Counted from the stretch's first letter, positions 18,493 through 28,005 are shown. The stretch is 64,000 nt of DNA from Hyphomicrobiales bacterium (GCA_900468285.1 UBTF01000016.1:1-64000); one strand, 5' to 3'. Numbers and translations are program-made. The notes: generated by a model from the letters alone, not told the origin.

Positions 18493-20193
18493 ATGTCAGT
18501 AGCTACACCCACGCGCGACGATTTCGCAGCCCTGCTCGAAGAGTCCTTTTCTTCCAACGACCTTGCTGAAGGCTATGTTGCCAAAGGTATCGTTACGGCG
18601 ATCGAAAAGGATGTTGCAATCGTTGACGTCGGCCTCAAGGTCGAAGGCCGCGTTCCGCTGAAGGAATTCGGTGCGAAGTCCAAGGACGGCACTCTCAAGG
18701 TCGGCGACGAAGTCGAAGTTTATGTTGAGCGCATTGAAAACGCTCTGGGCGAAGCCGTTCTGTCGCGCGAGAAGGCTCGCCGCGAAGAGAGCTGGGTCAA
18801 GCTCGAAGCCAAGTTCGAAGCTGGCGAGCGCGTCGAAGGCGTTATCTTCAACCAGGTCAAGGGTGGCTTCACCGTCGATCTGGATGGCGCTGTTGCCTTC
18901 CTTCCACGTTCGCAGGTCGACATTCGTCCGATTCGCGACGTAACACCTCTGATGCACAACCCTCAGCCTTTCGAAATCCTCAAGATGGACAAGCGTCGCG
19001 GCAACATCGTTGTATCGCGTCGTACGGTTCTTGAAGAGTCCCGCGCCGAGCAGCGTTCTGAAATCGTTCAGAACCTCGAAGAAGGCCAGGTTGTTGACGG
19101 CGTCGTCAAGAACATCACCGATTACGGTGCGTTCGTTGACCTCGGCGGCATCGACGGCCTGCTGCACGTCACCGACATGGCATGGCGCCGCGTCAACCAT
19201 CCTTCGGAAATCCTTAACATTGGCCAGTCGGTCAAGGTTCAGATCATCCGTATCAACCAGGAAACCCACCGTATCTCGCTCGGCATGAAGCAGCTCGAGT
19301 CGGATCCATGGGATGGCATCTCTGCCAAGTACCCGGTTGGCAAGAAGATCTCTGGTACCGTCACGAACATCACCGACTACGGTGCATTCGTCGAGCTGGA
19401 GCCAGGCATCGAAGGCCTGATCCACATTTCCGAAATGTCCTGGACCAAGAAGAACGTACATCCCGGCAAGATCCTGTCCACAAGCCAGGAAGTCGACGTT
19501 GTCGTTCTCGAAGTCGATCCTTCCAAGCGCCGTATTTCGCTCGGTCTCAAGCAGACCCTCGAAAACCCATGGCAGGCATTTGCCTACAGCCATCCGGCCG
19601 GCACTGAAGTCGAAGGCGAAGTCAAGAACAAGACCGAATTCGGCCTGTTCATCGGCCTCGAAGGCGACGTTGACGGCATGGTTCACCTGTCCGATCTCGA
19701 CTGGAACCGTCCAGGCGAGCAGGTCATCGAGGAATACAACAAGGGCGATACCGTCAAGGCCGTCGTTCTGGATGTAGACGTCGAGAAGGAACGCATCTCG
19801 CTCGGTATCAAGCAGCTCGGCAAGGATGCTGTCGGCGAAGCCGCAACATCTGGCGAACTTCGCAAGAACGCCGTTGTTTCCGCTGAAGTCATCGGCGTGA
19901 ACGAAGGTGGCATCGAAGTGAAGCTCGTTGCACACGAAGACCTCACATCCTTCATCCGCCGCAACGACCTGGCACGTGATCGTGACGATCAGCGTCCTGA
20001 GCGTTTCTCGGTTGGTCAGGTTCTCGACGCACGCGTCGTCAACTTCTCCAAGAAGGATCGCAAGGTCATGCTTTCGATCAAGGCTCTGGAAATCGCAGAA
20101 GAGAAGGAAGCTGTTGCTCAGTTCGGTTCGTCCGACAGCGGCGCTTCGCTCGGCGACATCCTTGGCGCGGCTCTGAAGAACCGCGGCGAGTAA
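18493..20193 (+). CDS. rpsA: 30S ribosomal protein S1
   Basis: A 566-residue mRNA-binding ribosomal protein with six S1 repeats. Repeats three and four are clearest (GVVKNITDYGAFVDLGGIDG and GTVTNITDYGAFVELEPGIEG, each ending in HRISLG or RRISLG type segments). ATG 18493 follows AGGAG by 7 bases and gives the standard MSVATPTRDDF start. The open frame upstream to 18319 is leader sequence. Biased codon use and the strong terminator downstream fit a highly expressed gene. Confidence 0.98.
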   Translation: MSVATPTRDDFAALLEESFSSNDLAEGYVAKGIVTAIEKDVAIVDVGLKVEGRVPLKEFGAKSKDGTLKVGDEVEVYVERIENALGEAVLSREKARREESWVKLEAKFEAGERVEGVIFNQVKGGFTVDLDGAVAFLPRSQVDIRPIRDVTPLMHNPQPFEILKMDKRRGNIVVSRRTVLEESRAEQRSEIVQNLEEGQVVDGVVKNITDYGAFVDLGGIDGLLHVTDMAWRRVNHPSEILNIGQSVKVQIIRINQETHRISLGMKQLESDPWDGISAKYPVGKKISGTVTNITDYGAFVELEPGIEGLIHISEMSWTKKNVHPGKILSTSQEVDVVVLEVDPSKRRISLGLKQTLENPWQAFAYSHPAGTEVEGEVKNKTEFGLFIGLEGDVDGMVHLSDLDWNRPGEQVIEEYNKGDTVKAVVLDVDVEKERISLGIKQLGKDAVGEAATSGELRKNAVVSAEVIGVNEGGIEVKLVAHEDLTSFIRRNDLARDRDDQRPERFSVGQVLDARVVNFSKKDRKVMLSIKALEIAEEKEAVAQFGSSDSGASLGDILGAALKNRGE

Positions 20194-20215
20194 TCGTCCC
20201 TGCCTTTGAAATGAG

Positions 20216-20246
20216 AAACCCGCCGGAGCAATCCGGCGGGTTTTTT
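20216..20246 (+). terminator. Intrinsic terminator after rpsA
   Basis: AAACCCGCCGGA (20216-20227) and TCCGGCGGGTTT (20232-20243) form a perfect stem with a GCAA loop, and the T-run continues to 20246. It lies 22 bases after the rpsA stop. Confidence 0.93.
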
Positions 20247-20294
20247 AGTTCTTGTCGCCCCATGCAGGCGCCAGCTGTTGGACCTGCTCACGTC

Positions 20295-21905
20295 TCAGGA
20301 CGCGTCGCTCATCCGCAGATAATAGGATTCGGCACTGCCCGCCGATGCATCATCATTCGCGCCATCGGAAAGGGAATGGTCGATAATCTCGTCATTGGCG
20401 GCCGCACGCTCCTCCTGTTCGGAGCCGCCGTCTGGCTGGCCTTCGCCACTGTCCTCCTCATATCCGCCTTCGGAGGATGGCCACCGCCCGCGCGGCGGCG
20501 CATCGCCCTCATGCTCGTCTTCGCCAGCGGGATAATGAACGAAGGGAAGCGGAATTCCTTCCTTGGCCATCATCGCTGCTGCCGCGGAATGTAGGCCGGG
20601 TTGAGTAAAAAGCGCGGCATCCAGCTCTGTCGCCGGTGCTGATCTATGCGCGACGGCTGCCTCGTGGCGCGGCAGTGTGCCCGAGACCGCGTCTTCCTGC
20701 GCACTGTCCTTCGTTGAGGCCGGCATGTTTGGCGATGCCATGGCGTGCTGCTTTGCGAGCTGCTCATCCTGAGGCTGGAGGGCCTGCGGCGGCAGTCCGA
20801 TTGCCTCATCCAAAACCTGCGCCTGGGCTGGGGTTGATCGAAGAAGCGCAGCCAGAAGCAATCCTTCCATGTCCTTGGCTGAAGCAGCAGCGAATGGGTT
20901 GGGCAAAGCGAAAGGGGCCTTACCATCAGCGGATTGGAGTGGTGCTGTCGGTGCCCTTCCGATGGTTGCCGTCTCTTCGGGCAGCGTGGTCCTGACGGCA
21001 TGTACGTCCACCGAAAGGTTCTGAACCTGAGGCGGTACAGGACGCATTGCCGATGCAGGTGGGAATTCACCGTCACTTTCTCCTGCTATTGCAAGCGTGG
21101 CCCCGGGCGCGACAGATGTTGTGCTCGCGGACCCGCCAGCCGGTGTGGGTACAGAGGCCTGCGCTGCCAGTGCTGTCGCGTTACTTATGCGGATGGGCGG
21201 GTTACCCGAAGACGCCGCGGGTGGCGTCAGGCTTGCGCTTTGCGAGGGGGTGCCAATCCCTTGTGATTGAGACAGCGGGCGAGGCATCTGCTCGTCTCCG
21301 CTACCCATAAGCAAGGCGGTTTTCGCTGCTTCCGAGAGTGGGCTGGTGGGCAGGGCTGGTGCCATGGAAACACCCCGAACCGGCGGCGGCAGCGCTGTCA
21401 GGTTGGCGGGTATCAGATCCTGCAAATAGGAAGAGATCGGCGGCTTGGCGCCGCGCGCGCCGCCGCTGGAACGGGCAAGTTCAAACATGACGGCAAGCCG
21501 CGCCGCATCTGGCCCTGCCGAGTTTCTGAGGGCATCAGTGAGCATGGAAAGGGTGACGCCGCGCAGGATGGTACCCAAGTGCTTTTCCAGCGCGGCACGT
21601 TCGTCGGCAGGCAGGGACTGCATCGTGATCACAAGGCGATCAATATAGGCGTCGGCCGCCTCGTCATCCATGCGGGCAATGTTCAGCAGTTTTCCGAGTG
21701 TTTCGGCAAGGACACCGGCATTCTGTGCCAGACGCAGTTCTCCTGAAACCGCGCGCGCCATTGCGCTGGCCCCCGCTGTTGCATCCTCCTGCTCAATCTG
21801 GGGCGGAGCGATTGCCGCAACCGCCGGTGTGACGTTTTCCGGACGAGTGCTGGCTGGCTGAAAAGAGATATCAACCGCCGAAACGGCGCTGACAGGCGGC
21901 AGCAT
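20295..21905 (-). CDS. Hypothetical low-complexity protein (Ala/Pro/Ser-rich)
   Basis: A 536-residue protein without a recognised domain. A helical, ordered segment (about 40-150: MARAVSGELRLAQNAGVLAETLGKLL and ADAYIDRLVITMQSLPADERAALEKHLGTIL) is followed by a long Pro/Ala/Ser/Gln-rich disordered middle and an acidic Glu/Asp/Gly-rich C-terminus (about 470-535). No signal peptide or membrane segment is seen. The layout loosely recalls flagellar hook-length control proteins, but no flagellar gene is nearby and I do not assign that function. Confidence 0.75.
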   Translation of the reverse strand: MLPPVSAVSAVDISFQPASTRPENVTPAVAAIAPPQIEQEDATAGASAMARAVSGELRLAQNAGVLAETLGKLLNIARMDDEAADAYIDRLVITMQSLPADERAALEKHLGTILRGVTLSMLTDALRNSAGPDAARLAVMFELARSSGGARGAKPPISSYLQDLIPANLTALPPPVRGVSMAPALPTSPLSEAAKTALLMGSGDEQMPRPLSQSQGIGTPSQSASLTPPAASSGNPPIRISNATALAAQASVPTPAGGSASTTSVAPGATLAIAGESDGEFPPASAMRPVPPQVQNLSVDVHAVRTTLPEETATIGRAPTAPLQSADGKAPFALPNPFAAASAKDMEGLLLAALLRSTPAQAQVLDEAIGLPPQALQPQDEQLAKQHAMASPNMPASTKDSAQEDAVSGTLPRHEAAVAHRSAPATELDAALFTQPGLHSAAAAMMAKEGIPLPFVHYPAGEDEHEGDAPPRGRWPSSEGGYEEDSGEGQPDGGSEQEERAAANDEIIDHSLSDGANDDASAGSAESYYLRMSDAS

Positions 21906-22182
21906 GGCAGCAATTCCTTGTTGTTGATAGGCCGGAACGTCCTGCGCCGACGCGTATCAGCTACATTCGCACCTTTCCCGGATGGGAATCTCTGCGACAT
22001 CACAGGTCCTATGGGCGACCGCTCATGCGGTGCGTGGATCGCTCAAGGTCGCGGGTCTTGCAAACCAATAGCGAAACGGAAATGTCGAATCATCTAAGGA
22101 GAGAGTGACCGCAAAAGATTAACGATCCGCTAACCATGGTGGCACGGAGTCAATGTCATTTACGTATCAGGGGTGCCGACGA

Positions 22183-22809
22183 TCAGCTGTGGGCGAAAAT
22201 ATCGGTGTCTTCCCAGCCAAGCAGATCGAGCTTGGCTCTGGTGGGAAGGAATGCAAAGCAGGCTTCGGCGTGCTCATAGCGGCCATCGCGCAGCAGGCGG
22301 GCAGTCAGCTTGTCACGCAGCGCGTGGAGGTAAAGAACGTCGGAAGCCGCATATTCCAGCTGGGCCTGGGAAAGCTTTTCAGCCGCCCAGTCGGAGGATT
22401 GCTGCGCCTTGGAGATGTCGACTTCAAGCAGTTCCTTCAGATTGTCCTTCAGCCCGTGCCGATCCGTATAGGTGCGGCAAAGCCTCGATGCGATCTTCGT
22501 GCAGAACACCGGGGAGGATGTGACGCCGAAGGTGTGGAACATCACAGCAATATCGAAACGCCCATAGTGGAAGATTTTCTGACGCGCGGGATCTTCCAGC
22601 ATGGTAACCAGATTCGGGGCTGACGTCTGTCCGGCGGCGATGCGAATGACGTCTGCGCTGCCATCGCCGGGGGAAAGCTGCACGACGCAAAGGCGATCTC
22701 GACGCGGTATCAGGCCAAGCGTTTCCGTGTCGATGGCGATTGCGCCGGTATAGCGGTCAGCATCGGCCTTTGAAATATCGCCTTCATGATAACGGATCGT
22801 CGCTGCCAT
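22183..22809 (-). CDS. RNase D-like 3'-5' exonuclease
   Basis: A 208-residue DEDDy-type exonuclease. Visible motifs are ExoI AIDTETLG, ExoII HYGRFDIAVMF and ExoIII YAASDVLYLHAL (Tyr-x3-Asp). It is much shorter than E. coli RNase D because the HRDC domains are missing, as is common for this alphaproteobacterial family. ATG 22809 is chosen because GGAGAG precedes it closely; the upstream extension is not conserved-looking. Likely roles are RNA 3' trimming. Confidence 0.9.
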   Translation of the reverse strand: MAATIRYHEGDISKADADRYTGAIAIDTETLGLIPRRDRLCVVQLSPGDGSADVIRIAAGQTSAPNLVTMLEDPARQKIFHYGRFDIAVMFHTFGVTSSPVFCTKIASRLCRTYTDRHGLKDNLKELLEVDISKAQQSSDWAAEKLSQAQLEYAASDVLYLHALRDKLTARLLRDGRYEHAEACFAFLPTRAKLDLLGWEDTDIFAHS

Positions 22810-22971
22810 TCTTCTCTCCACGGCTGGATTGGTGTGGGGGCTATAACCGAAAGCGCTTGATTGCGATACCGCTTCATCGCGCTTTTCATGGCGGATGCGG
22901 CCTTGCGCGGCCATGAAGGCGCGCGGTAGGGTGCCTTCCTAGTCTCTGGTTCTTAAAAGTGCTTCATCCCC

Positions 22972-23553
22972 ATGTCAGTCAAAATCTATCTCGCCGGCCC
23001 GGAAGTCTTTCTGCCGAATGCACGTGAAATGCTGGACGCAAAGGCAGACCTTGTCCGTCAGGCAGGCTTTACGCCCCTTTCTCCGGGCGACTTGGAAATA
23101 CCACCCGCGGATACGAAAATTGGCCATGGATGCAATATCAATGCCATCGACGAGCAAATGATGCTCGAAGCGGATGCTGTCATCGCCAACCTCACACCCT
23201 TTCGCGGTATTGCAGCCGATACTGGCACAAGCTACGAGTTGGGCTTCATGTGTGCCCTCGGCAAGCCGGTTTTTGCCTACACCAATATCGCCGCCAATCA
23301 CTTTACGCGCATCCTGGGCCATTATGGTGGGGTGGCGACGCAGGATGAAACAGGACGGTACCGGGGCCCCGATGGACTTTCCATTGAGAATTTCGATATG
23401 GCTGACAATCTCATGCTCCATGGCGGCATCGTTCGGCGAGGCGGTGCCGTCGTCGTGGGCGACGCGCCTGCAGATGCAATTTACACCGACCTGACGGCCT
23501 TCAGGGAATGCCTTCGACGGGCAGCCGAGACACTTCTTAAAAAGACAGCTTGA
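22972..23553 (+). CDS. Nucleoside 2-deoxyribosyltransferase
   Basis: A 193-residue enzyme that moves or hydrolyses the deoxyribose of nucleosides. Family motifs are KIYLAGPEVF at the N-terminus, EADAVIANLTPFRG, and GTSYELGFMCALGKPVFAY containing the likely catalytic Glu. It may salvage or clean up deoxynucleosides or nucleotides. An SDR gene starts 17 bases downstream on the same strand. Confidence 0.9.
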   Translation: MSVKIYLAGPEVFLPNAREMLDAKADLVRQAGFTPLSPGDLEIPPADTKIGHGCNINAIDEQMMLEADAVIANLTPFRGIAADTGTSYELGFMCALGKPVFAYTNIAANHFTRILGHYGGVATQDETGRYRGPDGLSIENFDMADNLMLHGGIVRRGGAVVVGDAPADAIYTDLTAFRECLRRAAETLLKKTA

Positions 23554-23570
23554 TAGCGGGAGATATTCAT

Positions 23571-24320
23571 ATGAGCGGAACAATTCTCATCACCGGGGCG
23601 ACCTCGGGATTCGGTCTGGCAACCGCCCGCCTTTTTGCGAGGGACGGCTGGAAAGTCATTGGCACAGGCCGCCGCGCAGATCGTCTTGCGGCATTGGCAG
23701 CCGAACTCGGCCAGAACTTCCACAGCATGGTTTTCGATATTACCGACGAAGCGGCGATGGCATCGCAATTTGCGGCCTTGCCAGCGGAATTTCGAGACGT
23801 AGACATATTGGTGAACAATGCCGGTCTGGCACTTGGCACAGCGCCAGCACCCCAGGTTCCGCTCAAGGACTGGCACACCATGGTCAACACAAACATTACC
23901 GGTCTGTTGAACATCACGCATCATCTCCTTCCAGGTCTCATAGAGCGGCGTGGCGTCGTCATAAACCTTTCCTCCGTCGCCGCCCATTGGCCCTATGCCG
24001 GTGGCAATGTCTATGCCGCCACAAAAGCCTTTCTGCGCCAGTTCTCTCTGGGGCTGCGCTCTGACCTGCATGGCAAGGGTGTGAGGGTTACGTCAATCGA
24101 ACCCGGCATGTGCGAAACCGAGTTTACCGTGGTGCGGACGGGCGGCAATCAGGATGCGTCGGATACGCTCTACAAGGGCGTCAATCCCATTATGCCGGAT
24201 GATATCGCCAACACGATCCACTGGGTCGCGACCCAGCCCAAGCATATCAACATCAACAGCATTGAGATAATGCCGGTTAACCAGTCCTTTGCCGGGTTTC
24301 AGGTGCACAGGGACAGCTGA
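23571..24320 (+). CDS. SDR family oxidoreductase (YdfG-like)
   Basis: A 249-residue short-chain dehydrogenase. It has the TGATSGFG cofactor motif, VNNAG, and catalytic Ser (VINLSSVA) and Tyr-x3-Lys (YAATK). Arg residues after the second strand (GRRADR) suggest NADP. The sequence resembles YdfG-type 3-hydroxy acid dehydrogenases. ATG 23571 follows GGGAG by 8 bases. It is probably co-transcribed with the deoxyribosyltransferase gene. Confidence 0.92.
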   Translation: MSGTILITGATSGFGLATARLFARDGWKVIGTGRRADRLAALAAELGQNFHSMVFDITDEAAMASQFAALPAEFRDVDILVNNAGLALGTAPAPQVPLKDWHTMVNTNITGLLNITHHLLPGLIERRGVVINLSSVAAHWPYAGGNVYAATKAFLRQFSLGLRSDLHGKGVRVTSIEPGMCETEFTVVRTGGNQDASDTLYKGVNPIMPDDIANTIHWVATQPKHININSIEIMPVNQSFAGFQVHRDS

Positions 24321-24431
24321 TCACGCATCCCCGACAGGAATGTGATGAAAAACCGGGCACAGTTCAGCGACCTATGCAATAAATGCATTGCTGCATTGCG
24401 AGACTGGCTCTATTAAATTCCGGCAGCGTCG

Positions 24432-24437
24432 CTATAT
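24432..24437 (+). promoter_or_regulatory. Candidate -10 element of the small RNA
   Basis: CTATAT matches the rhizobial sigma70 -10 consensus and lies about 7 bases before the predicted small RNA start. A convincing -35 is not obvious. Confidence 0.5.
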
Positions 24438-24443
24438 TTAAAT

Positions 24444-24562
24444 CATCGAAGCGACGCACTCCTCCTCCCAGCGTCGCAAGATGTGGATCGACAACACTCC
24501 TCCTCCCAGTTGTCGATCAAGTTTAAAGCCTGCCGCACCTCCTCCCGCGGCAGGCTTTTCCA
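24444..24562 (+). ncRNA. Small RNA with three CCUCCUCCC hairpin loops (alpha-r14/NfeR1-like)
   Basis: Three consecutive perfect hairpins each expose CCTCCTCCC in the loop. SL1 is 24451-24477 (7-bp stem). SL2 is 24486-24518 (10-bp stem). SL3 is 24525-24558 (12-bp stem), ending in a short T-run that makes it the terminator. The loop motif is complementary to Shine-Dalgarno sequences. Three hairpins, a size near 120 nt and location between genes match the rhizobial alpha-r14 family, whose S. meliloti member NfeR1 affects nodulation and transport mRNAs. The 5' end is predicted from the CTATAT box. Related anti-SD loops occur in other alphaproteobacteria. Confidence 0.9.
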
Positions 24563-24595
24563 CTTTCTGGGACATTTATCTCCATTCAGTCAGCA

Positions 24596-25885
24596 CTAAA
24601 TCCGGATGCCACGTGATTTCAGCATTGTCTGGATATCAACGGCAGATCCCGTTTCGATAGATGCGTTTGCCGCTATGCCCGTCAGAATGGACCAGGCGCC
24701 GGATATATGGTCCGATGCGCGGCTGTGCCGGTCCGGCTCCATGGTATCGGGCGCAAATATGTAGCCAAGCATGACAGGATCAGCGCCGCCATGGGTGCCC
24801 TTGCCCTTGGCTACGTCGATCATCACCGGCTTCTCGCCCGCCAGGTGCAACTCCGTCGTCACCGCTTCCTCATCGGCATGAGCGCGAACGCCACCAAAGA
24901 CGCCATGCACTTCGACATGCTTGTGCGTGATTTCTCCCTTCGTGCCCTGAAAACGGATTTCCAGGCCTTCCCATGGGGAGTAGGCGGTCAACGTATAGTT
25001 GGCGGTCACGCCGGAGGCGTAGCGGATATGGGCCTGCACCGTGTCTTCTATGCCGATATCGGCATCGAACACGCAACGATCGCGAAAATAGCCATCCTCG
25101 TCCTCGGCATCGAGGTAAAGAGAGCGCAATTGCTCGTCTGCGGAAAGATCTAGCCGGAAGGCGCATCGCTGCGCCACGGGACAGTCCGCGCAACGTGGGC
25201 CATGGTCCTGCAACCCCAAAGCAACGGCGGTTTCAGGACGGTAGAAGGCGCGTTGACCAGAAGCAAAAACCTGTGTTGGTGCCGATGCCAGCCACCAGTT
25301 GAGCAGATCGAAGTGGTGCGTGGATTTATGGACCAGAAGGCCGCCTGAATTTTCCTTCTGCCTGTGCCAGCGCCGGAAGTAATCCGCACCATGGACGCGG
25401 TCGAGATGCCAGCGGAAGTCTACGGCGGTCACGGTGCCAATCACGCCGGATGCCAGCATGTCCTTGATCTGCGTGCGGGCAGGAGAATAACGGTAGTTGA
25501 AGGTCACCATGACCTTACGCCCCGTGCGGGCCTGTGCATCGACAATCTGCTTCAATCTGGCAAGATCGATCGTCAGGGGCTTTTCGCAGATAACATCGCA
25601 TCCCGCTTCAAATGCACGCACGATATAATCCGAATGCAGGAAATCCGGCGTTGCGACCACGATCGTATCAGGCTTCTGCTCGGCAATGAGCTGGTCGAAA
25701 TTCTCGGCAAGGTAGGTGGGAACGCCGTTGGTGCCAGGCCTGGAAATCGCCTTCGCAGCCTCTCCCAGCCGATGAGCATTGCTGTCACAGAAGGCGACGA
25801 TTTCGTGCCTGTCCGCGTAATCTTCAGTCACGGAATCTCGGAACATCTTGTGACGCGATCCGCACCCTACAATGGCGATTTTCAC
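24596..25885 (-). CDS. Gfo/Idh/MocA family oxidoreductase
   Basis: A 429-residue NAD(P)-dependent sugar-type dehydrogenase. The N-terminal Rossmann motif is IAIVGCGSRHKMF, and ICEKPLTIDLARLKQIV carries the conserved Glu-Lys-Pro. A Cys cluster (CADCPVAQRC, about residues 245-254) suggests a metal site unusual for the family. GTG 25885 is chosen because AAAGGG precedes it and it starts directly before the Rossmann strand. It is about 220 bases beyond thuB and separated from it by a terminator, so it is probably a separate unit. Confidence 0.88.
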   Translation of the reverse strand: MKIAIVGCGSRHKMFRDSVTEDYADRHEIVAFCDSNAHRLGEAAKAISRPGTNGVPTYLAENFDQLIAEQKPDTIVVATPDFLHSDYIVRAFEAGCDVICEKPLTIDLARLKQIVDAQARTGRKVMVTFNYRYSPARTQIKDMLASGVIGTVTAVDFRWHLDRVHGADYFRRWHRQKENSGGLLVHKSTHHFDLLNWWLASAPTQVFASGQRAFYRPETAVALGLQDHGPRCADCPVAQRCAFRLDLSADEQLRSLYLDAEDEDGYFRDRCVFDADIGIEDTVQAHIRYASGVTANYTLTAYSPWEGLEIRFQGTKGEITHKHVEVHGVFGGVRAHADEEAVTTELHLAGEKPVMIDVAKGKGTHGGADPVMLGYIFAPDTMEPDRHSRASDHISGAWSILTGIAANASIETGSAVDIQTMLKSRGIRI

Positions 25886-26051
25886 TGCTTTACCCTTTGC
25901 TTTGCGTATCTGACCGCAGCGACATGCCCGCATCAACGATCTGAAGGTCGTAACGTAAATTGGTAGTATCTAACATTAAAGTCATAATATGATTTCATGG
26001 CAAGCGGAATTGCGATGCTGCAATGCACTCATTTCACCGGCGCGGGCAAAG

Positions 26052-26080
26052 AAAAAGGCGACCCTAAGGCCGCCTCTTTT
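26052..26080 (-). terminator. Intrinsic terminator after thuB
   Basis: On the minus strand GGCGGCC and GGTCGCC form a stem with one G-U pair, followed by TTTTTC. It lies about 25 bases after the thuB stop and closes the thu operon. Confidence 0.75.
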
Positions 26081-26103
26081 GGTTTTCTGCTGAGAGAAAC
26101 CGG

Positions 26104-27153
26104 TCACGCCGTGACCGAAATTTCGCGTCTTTCGCGGTCGGTGACGATGGAGAGATCCAGCACCTTCTGCAGGTTCGCAGCGTGGCGGAAATCGGGGTCT
26201 GCTTTGCCACCTTCCATCACGGCCTTTGCGAATTTCTGGTAGTTGGTTTCCACCGGCTCCACCTCGATATCCCGCCAGATTGCTTTTTCCACATCCTCGC
26301 CAAGGCAGCCGCGCAGGGTGGAATAGTCGGGCGTGTGGATCACCTCGACCGCACCCTTGTCGCCGTGCAGGCGAAGGCGCAGCTCGTTGAGGTGCCCCGT
26401 TGCCCAGCGGCTGGCATGGATCACGCCCATGGCGCCATTTTCAAGCTCGGCGGTCATGGTGAAGCTGTCATTGGCGTCAAGATCGTAGACGTCGATCTTG
26501 TTTCCCTCATATTTCTCGAAGGTCTTCAGGCGTGTGAAGATGCGGTCGACATCGCTGGCTGCGCCATAGGATGCGAAGTCGAGAATGTGGATGCCCACAT
26601 CGCCCAGCACGCCGTTGGAGCCGTGCTTAGTGGACAGGCGCCAGAGCCACTTGCTTTCGGTCATCCAGTCCCCCCAGGCTTTGGACACCAGCCAGCTTTG
26701 CAGATAGGAGGCTTCCAGATGGCGCATCTTGCCGATCTTGCCATCCAGAACCATCTGCCGTGCGGCCTGCAGCGGTGCCACATTGCGGTAGGTCAGGTTG
26801 ACCATGGCGACGAGGCCGGATTTTTCCGCAGCATCGGCCATTTCCGCGGCCTTGGCATAGGTTTCGGCCAACGGCTTTTCGCAAAACACATGCTTGCCCG
26901 CCGCCAGAAGCTTCAGGCTGGTCGGGTGGTGAATGGCATCCGGCGTGACATTGGCAACGGCATCGAATTCGCCCCAGGCAATGGCATCGTCCAGCGATGT
27001 GAAGGTCGTTGGAATATTGTGGCGCACGGCAAAGGCCCGCACGATGACGTCATCCACATCGACAGCTGCGACCACTTCGACGCCAGAAATCTGCGAGAAG
27101 TGCATGGCATGGGTATTGGCCATGCCACCTGTTCCAAGAATAAGAAGTTTCAT
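26104..27153 (-). CDS. thuB: Gfo/Idh/MocA dehydrogenase ThuB
   Basis: A 349-residue NAD-dependent oxidoreductase with Rossmann motif LILGTGGMANTHAMHF and conserved CEKPLAET. In rhizobia and Agrobacterium, ThuA and ThuB convert trehalose, maltitol and sucrose isomers through 3-keto derivatives. Position as last gene of a thuE-F-G-K-A-B series, 6 bases after thuA, gives the assignment. The exact step is known only from the family. Confidence 0.92.
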   Translation of the reverse strand: MKLLILGTGGMANTHAMHFSQISGVEVVAAVDVDDVIVRAFAVRHNIPTTFTSLDDAIAWGEFDAVANVTPDAIHHPTSLKLLAAGKHVFCEKPLAETYAKAAEMADAAEKSGLVAMVNLTYRNVAPLQAARQMVLDGKIGKMRHLEASYLQSWLVSKAWGDWMTESKWLWRLSTKHGSNGVLGDVGIHILDFASYGAASDVDRIFTRLKTFEKYEGNKIDVYDLDANDSFTMTAELENGAMGVIHASRWATGHLNELRLRLHGDKGAVEVIHTPDYSTLRGCLGEDVEKAIWRDIEVEPVETNYQKFAKAVMEGGKADPDFRHAANLQKVLDLSIVTDRERREISVTA

Positions 27154-27159
27154 GATTGC

Positions 27160-27945
27160 TTACCTGTAGCCTGCTTCGCCTGCGGAGTGCAGCTTGGGAC
27201 CACGCTCCTCAATCTTTTCCGGTGCCTGCTCAACCGGCACATTCGGAGCCTCGTGAATGGAGGTCAGCGCGCCAGCGGGGTTGTAGGCCCACTTCACAGA
27301 GTTGCTGATGACCTTCTGGACATTGGCATCGTGATAGGTCGGATAGGTCTCGTGCCCTGGGCGGAAATAGAAGATGTTGCCCGCGCCGCGCCGCCATGTC
27401 AGGCCGGAACGGAAGACTTCGCCACCCTGGAACCAGGAAATGAAGACGGTTTCCAGCGGCTCGGGCACGGAAAACTGCTCGCCATACATTTCCTCATTCT
27501 CGAGTTCGAAATGTTCCGGCAGGCCAGCCGCAATCGGGTGGCGCGGGTTGATGGTCCAGATGCGCTCGCGTTCGCCCGCCTCACGCCATTTCAGCGCGCA
27601 GGGGGTTCCCATCAGCCGCTTGAACGGCTTGCAGAAATGGCCCGAATGCAGAACGATCAGGCCCATGCCTTCCCAGACACGCTTGGCCACGCGCTCAACG
27701 ATCTCGTCGTTGACGGCGCCGTGGTCCTTGTGGCCCCACCACACCAGAACATCTGTCTTGTCCAGCCGCTCCTGCGAAAGGCCGTGCTCCGGCTCCTGCA
27801 GCGTGGCAGTGGTCGCATTGATGTCGGGCGAAGTGTTCAGCGCGTCGGCAATCGTATTGTGCATTCCGTTGGGATAGATCGAACGAACGGTCTCGTTGAT
27901 ATGTTCGTGGATGTTTTCGCCCCAGACGACGGTATTGATGGTCAT
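27160..27945 (-). CDS. thuA: ThuA domain trehalose utilization protein
   Basis: A 261-residue protein of the ThuA-like glutamine-amidotransferase fold family: [41 protein letters not shown], and a histidine-rich [11 protein letters not shown]. It acts with ThuB in 3-keto-disaccharide metabolism. It lies between the transporter ATPase gene and thuB. Confidence 0.93.
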   Translation of the reverse strand: MTINTVVWGENIHEHINETVRSIYPNGMHNTIADALNTSPDINATTATLQEPEHGLSQERLDKTDVLVWWGHKDHGAVNDEIVERVAKRVWEGMGLIVLHSGHFCKPFKRLMGTPCALKWREAGERERIWTINPRHPIAAGLPEHFELENEEMYGEQFSVPEPLETVFISWFQGGEVFRSGLTWRRGAGNIFYFRPGHETYPTYHDANVQKVISNSVKWAYNPAGALTSIHEAPNVPVEQAPEKIEERGPKLHSAGEAGYR

Positions 27946-28005
27946 GTCATGCTCCTTGAAATTCCGGCATGTGGGAGAACAGCCGGTGAAGATGTGTCGA
28001 GCGCC

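Noticed and set aside
18496..19935. 479-codon minus-strand frame opposite rpsA
   Set aside because: It is a mirror of the S1 repeats, which are conserved on the plus strand.
24451..24558. Repeated CTCCTCCC units as a possible CRISPR or direct repeat array
   Set aside because: Each unit is a loop of a different perfect stem; the spacing and structure fit a small RNA, not an array.
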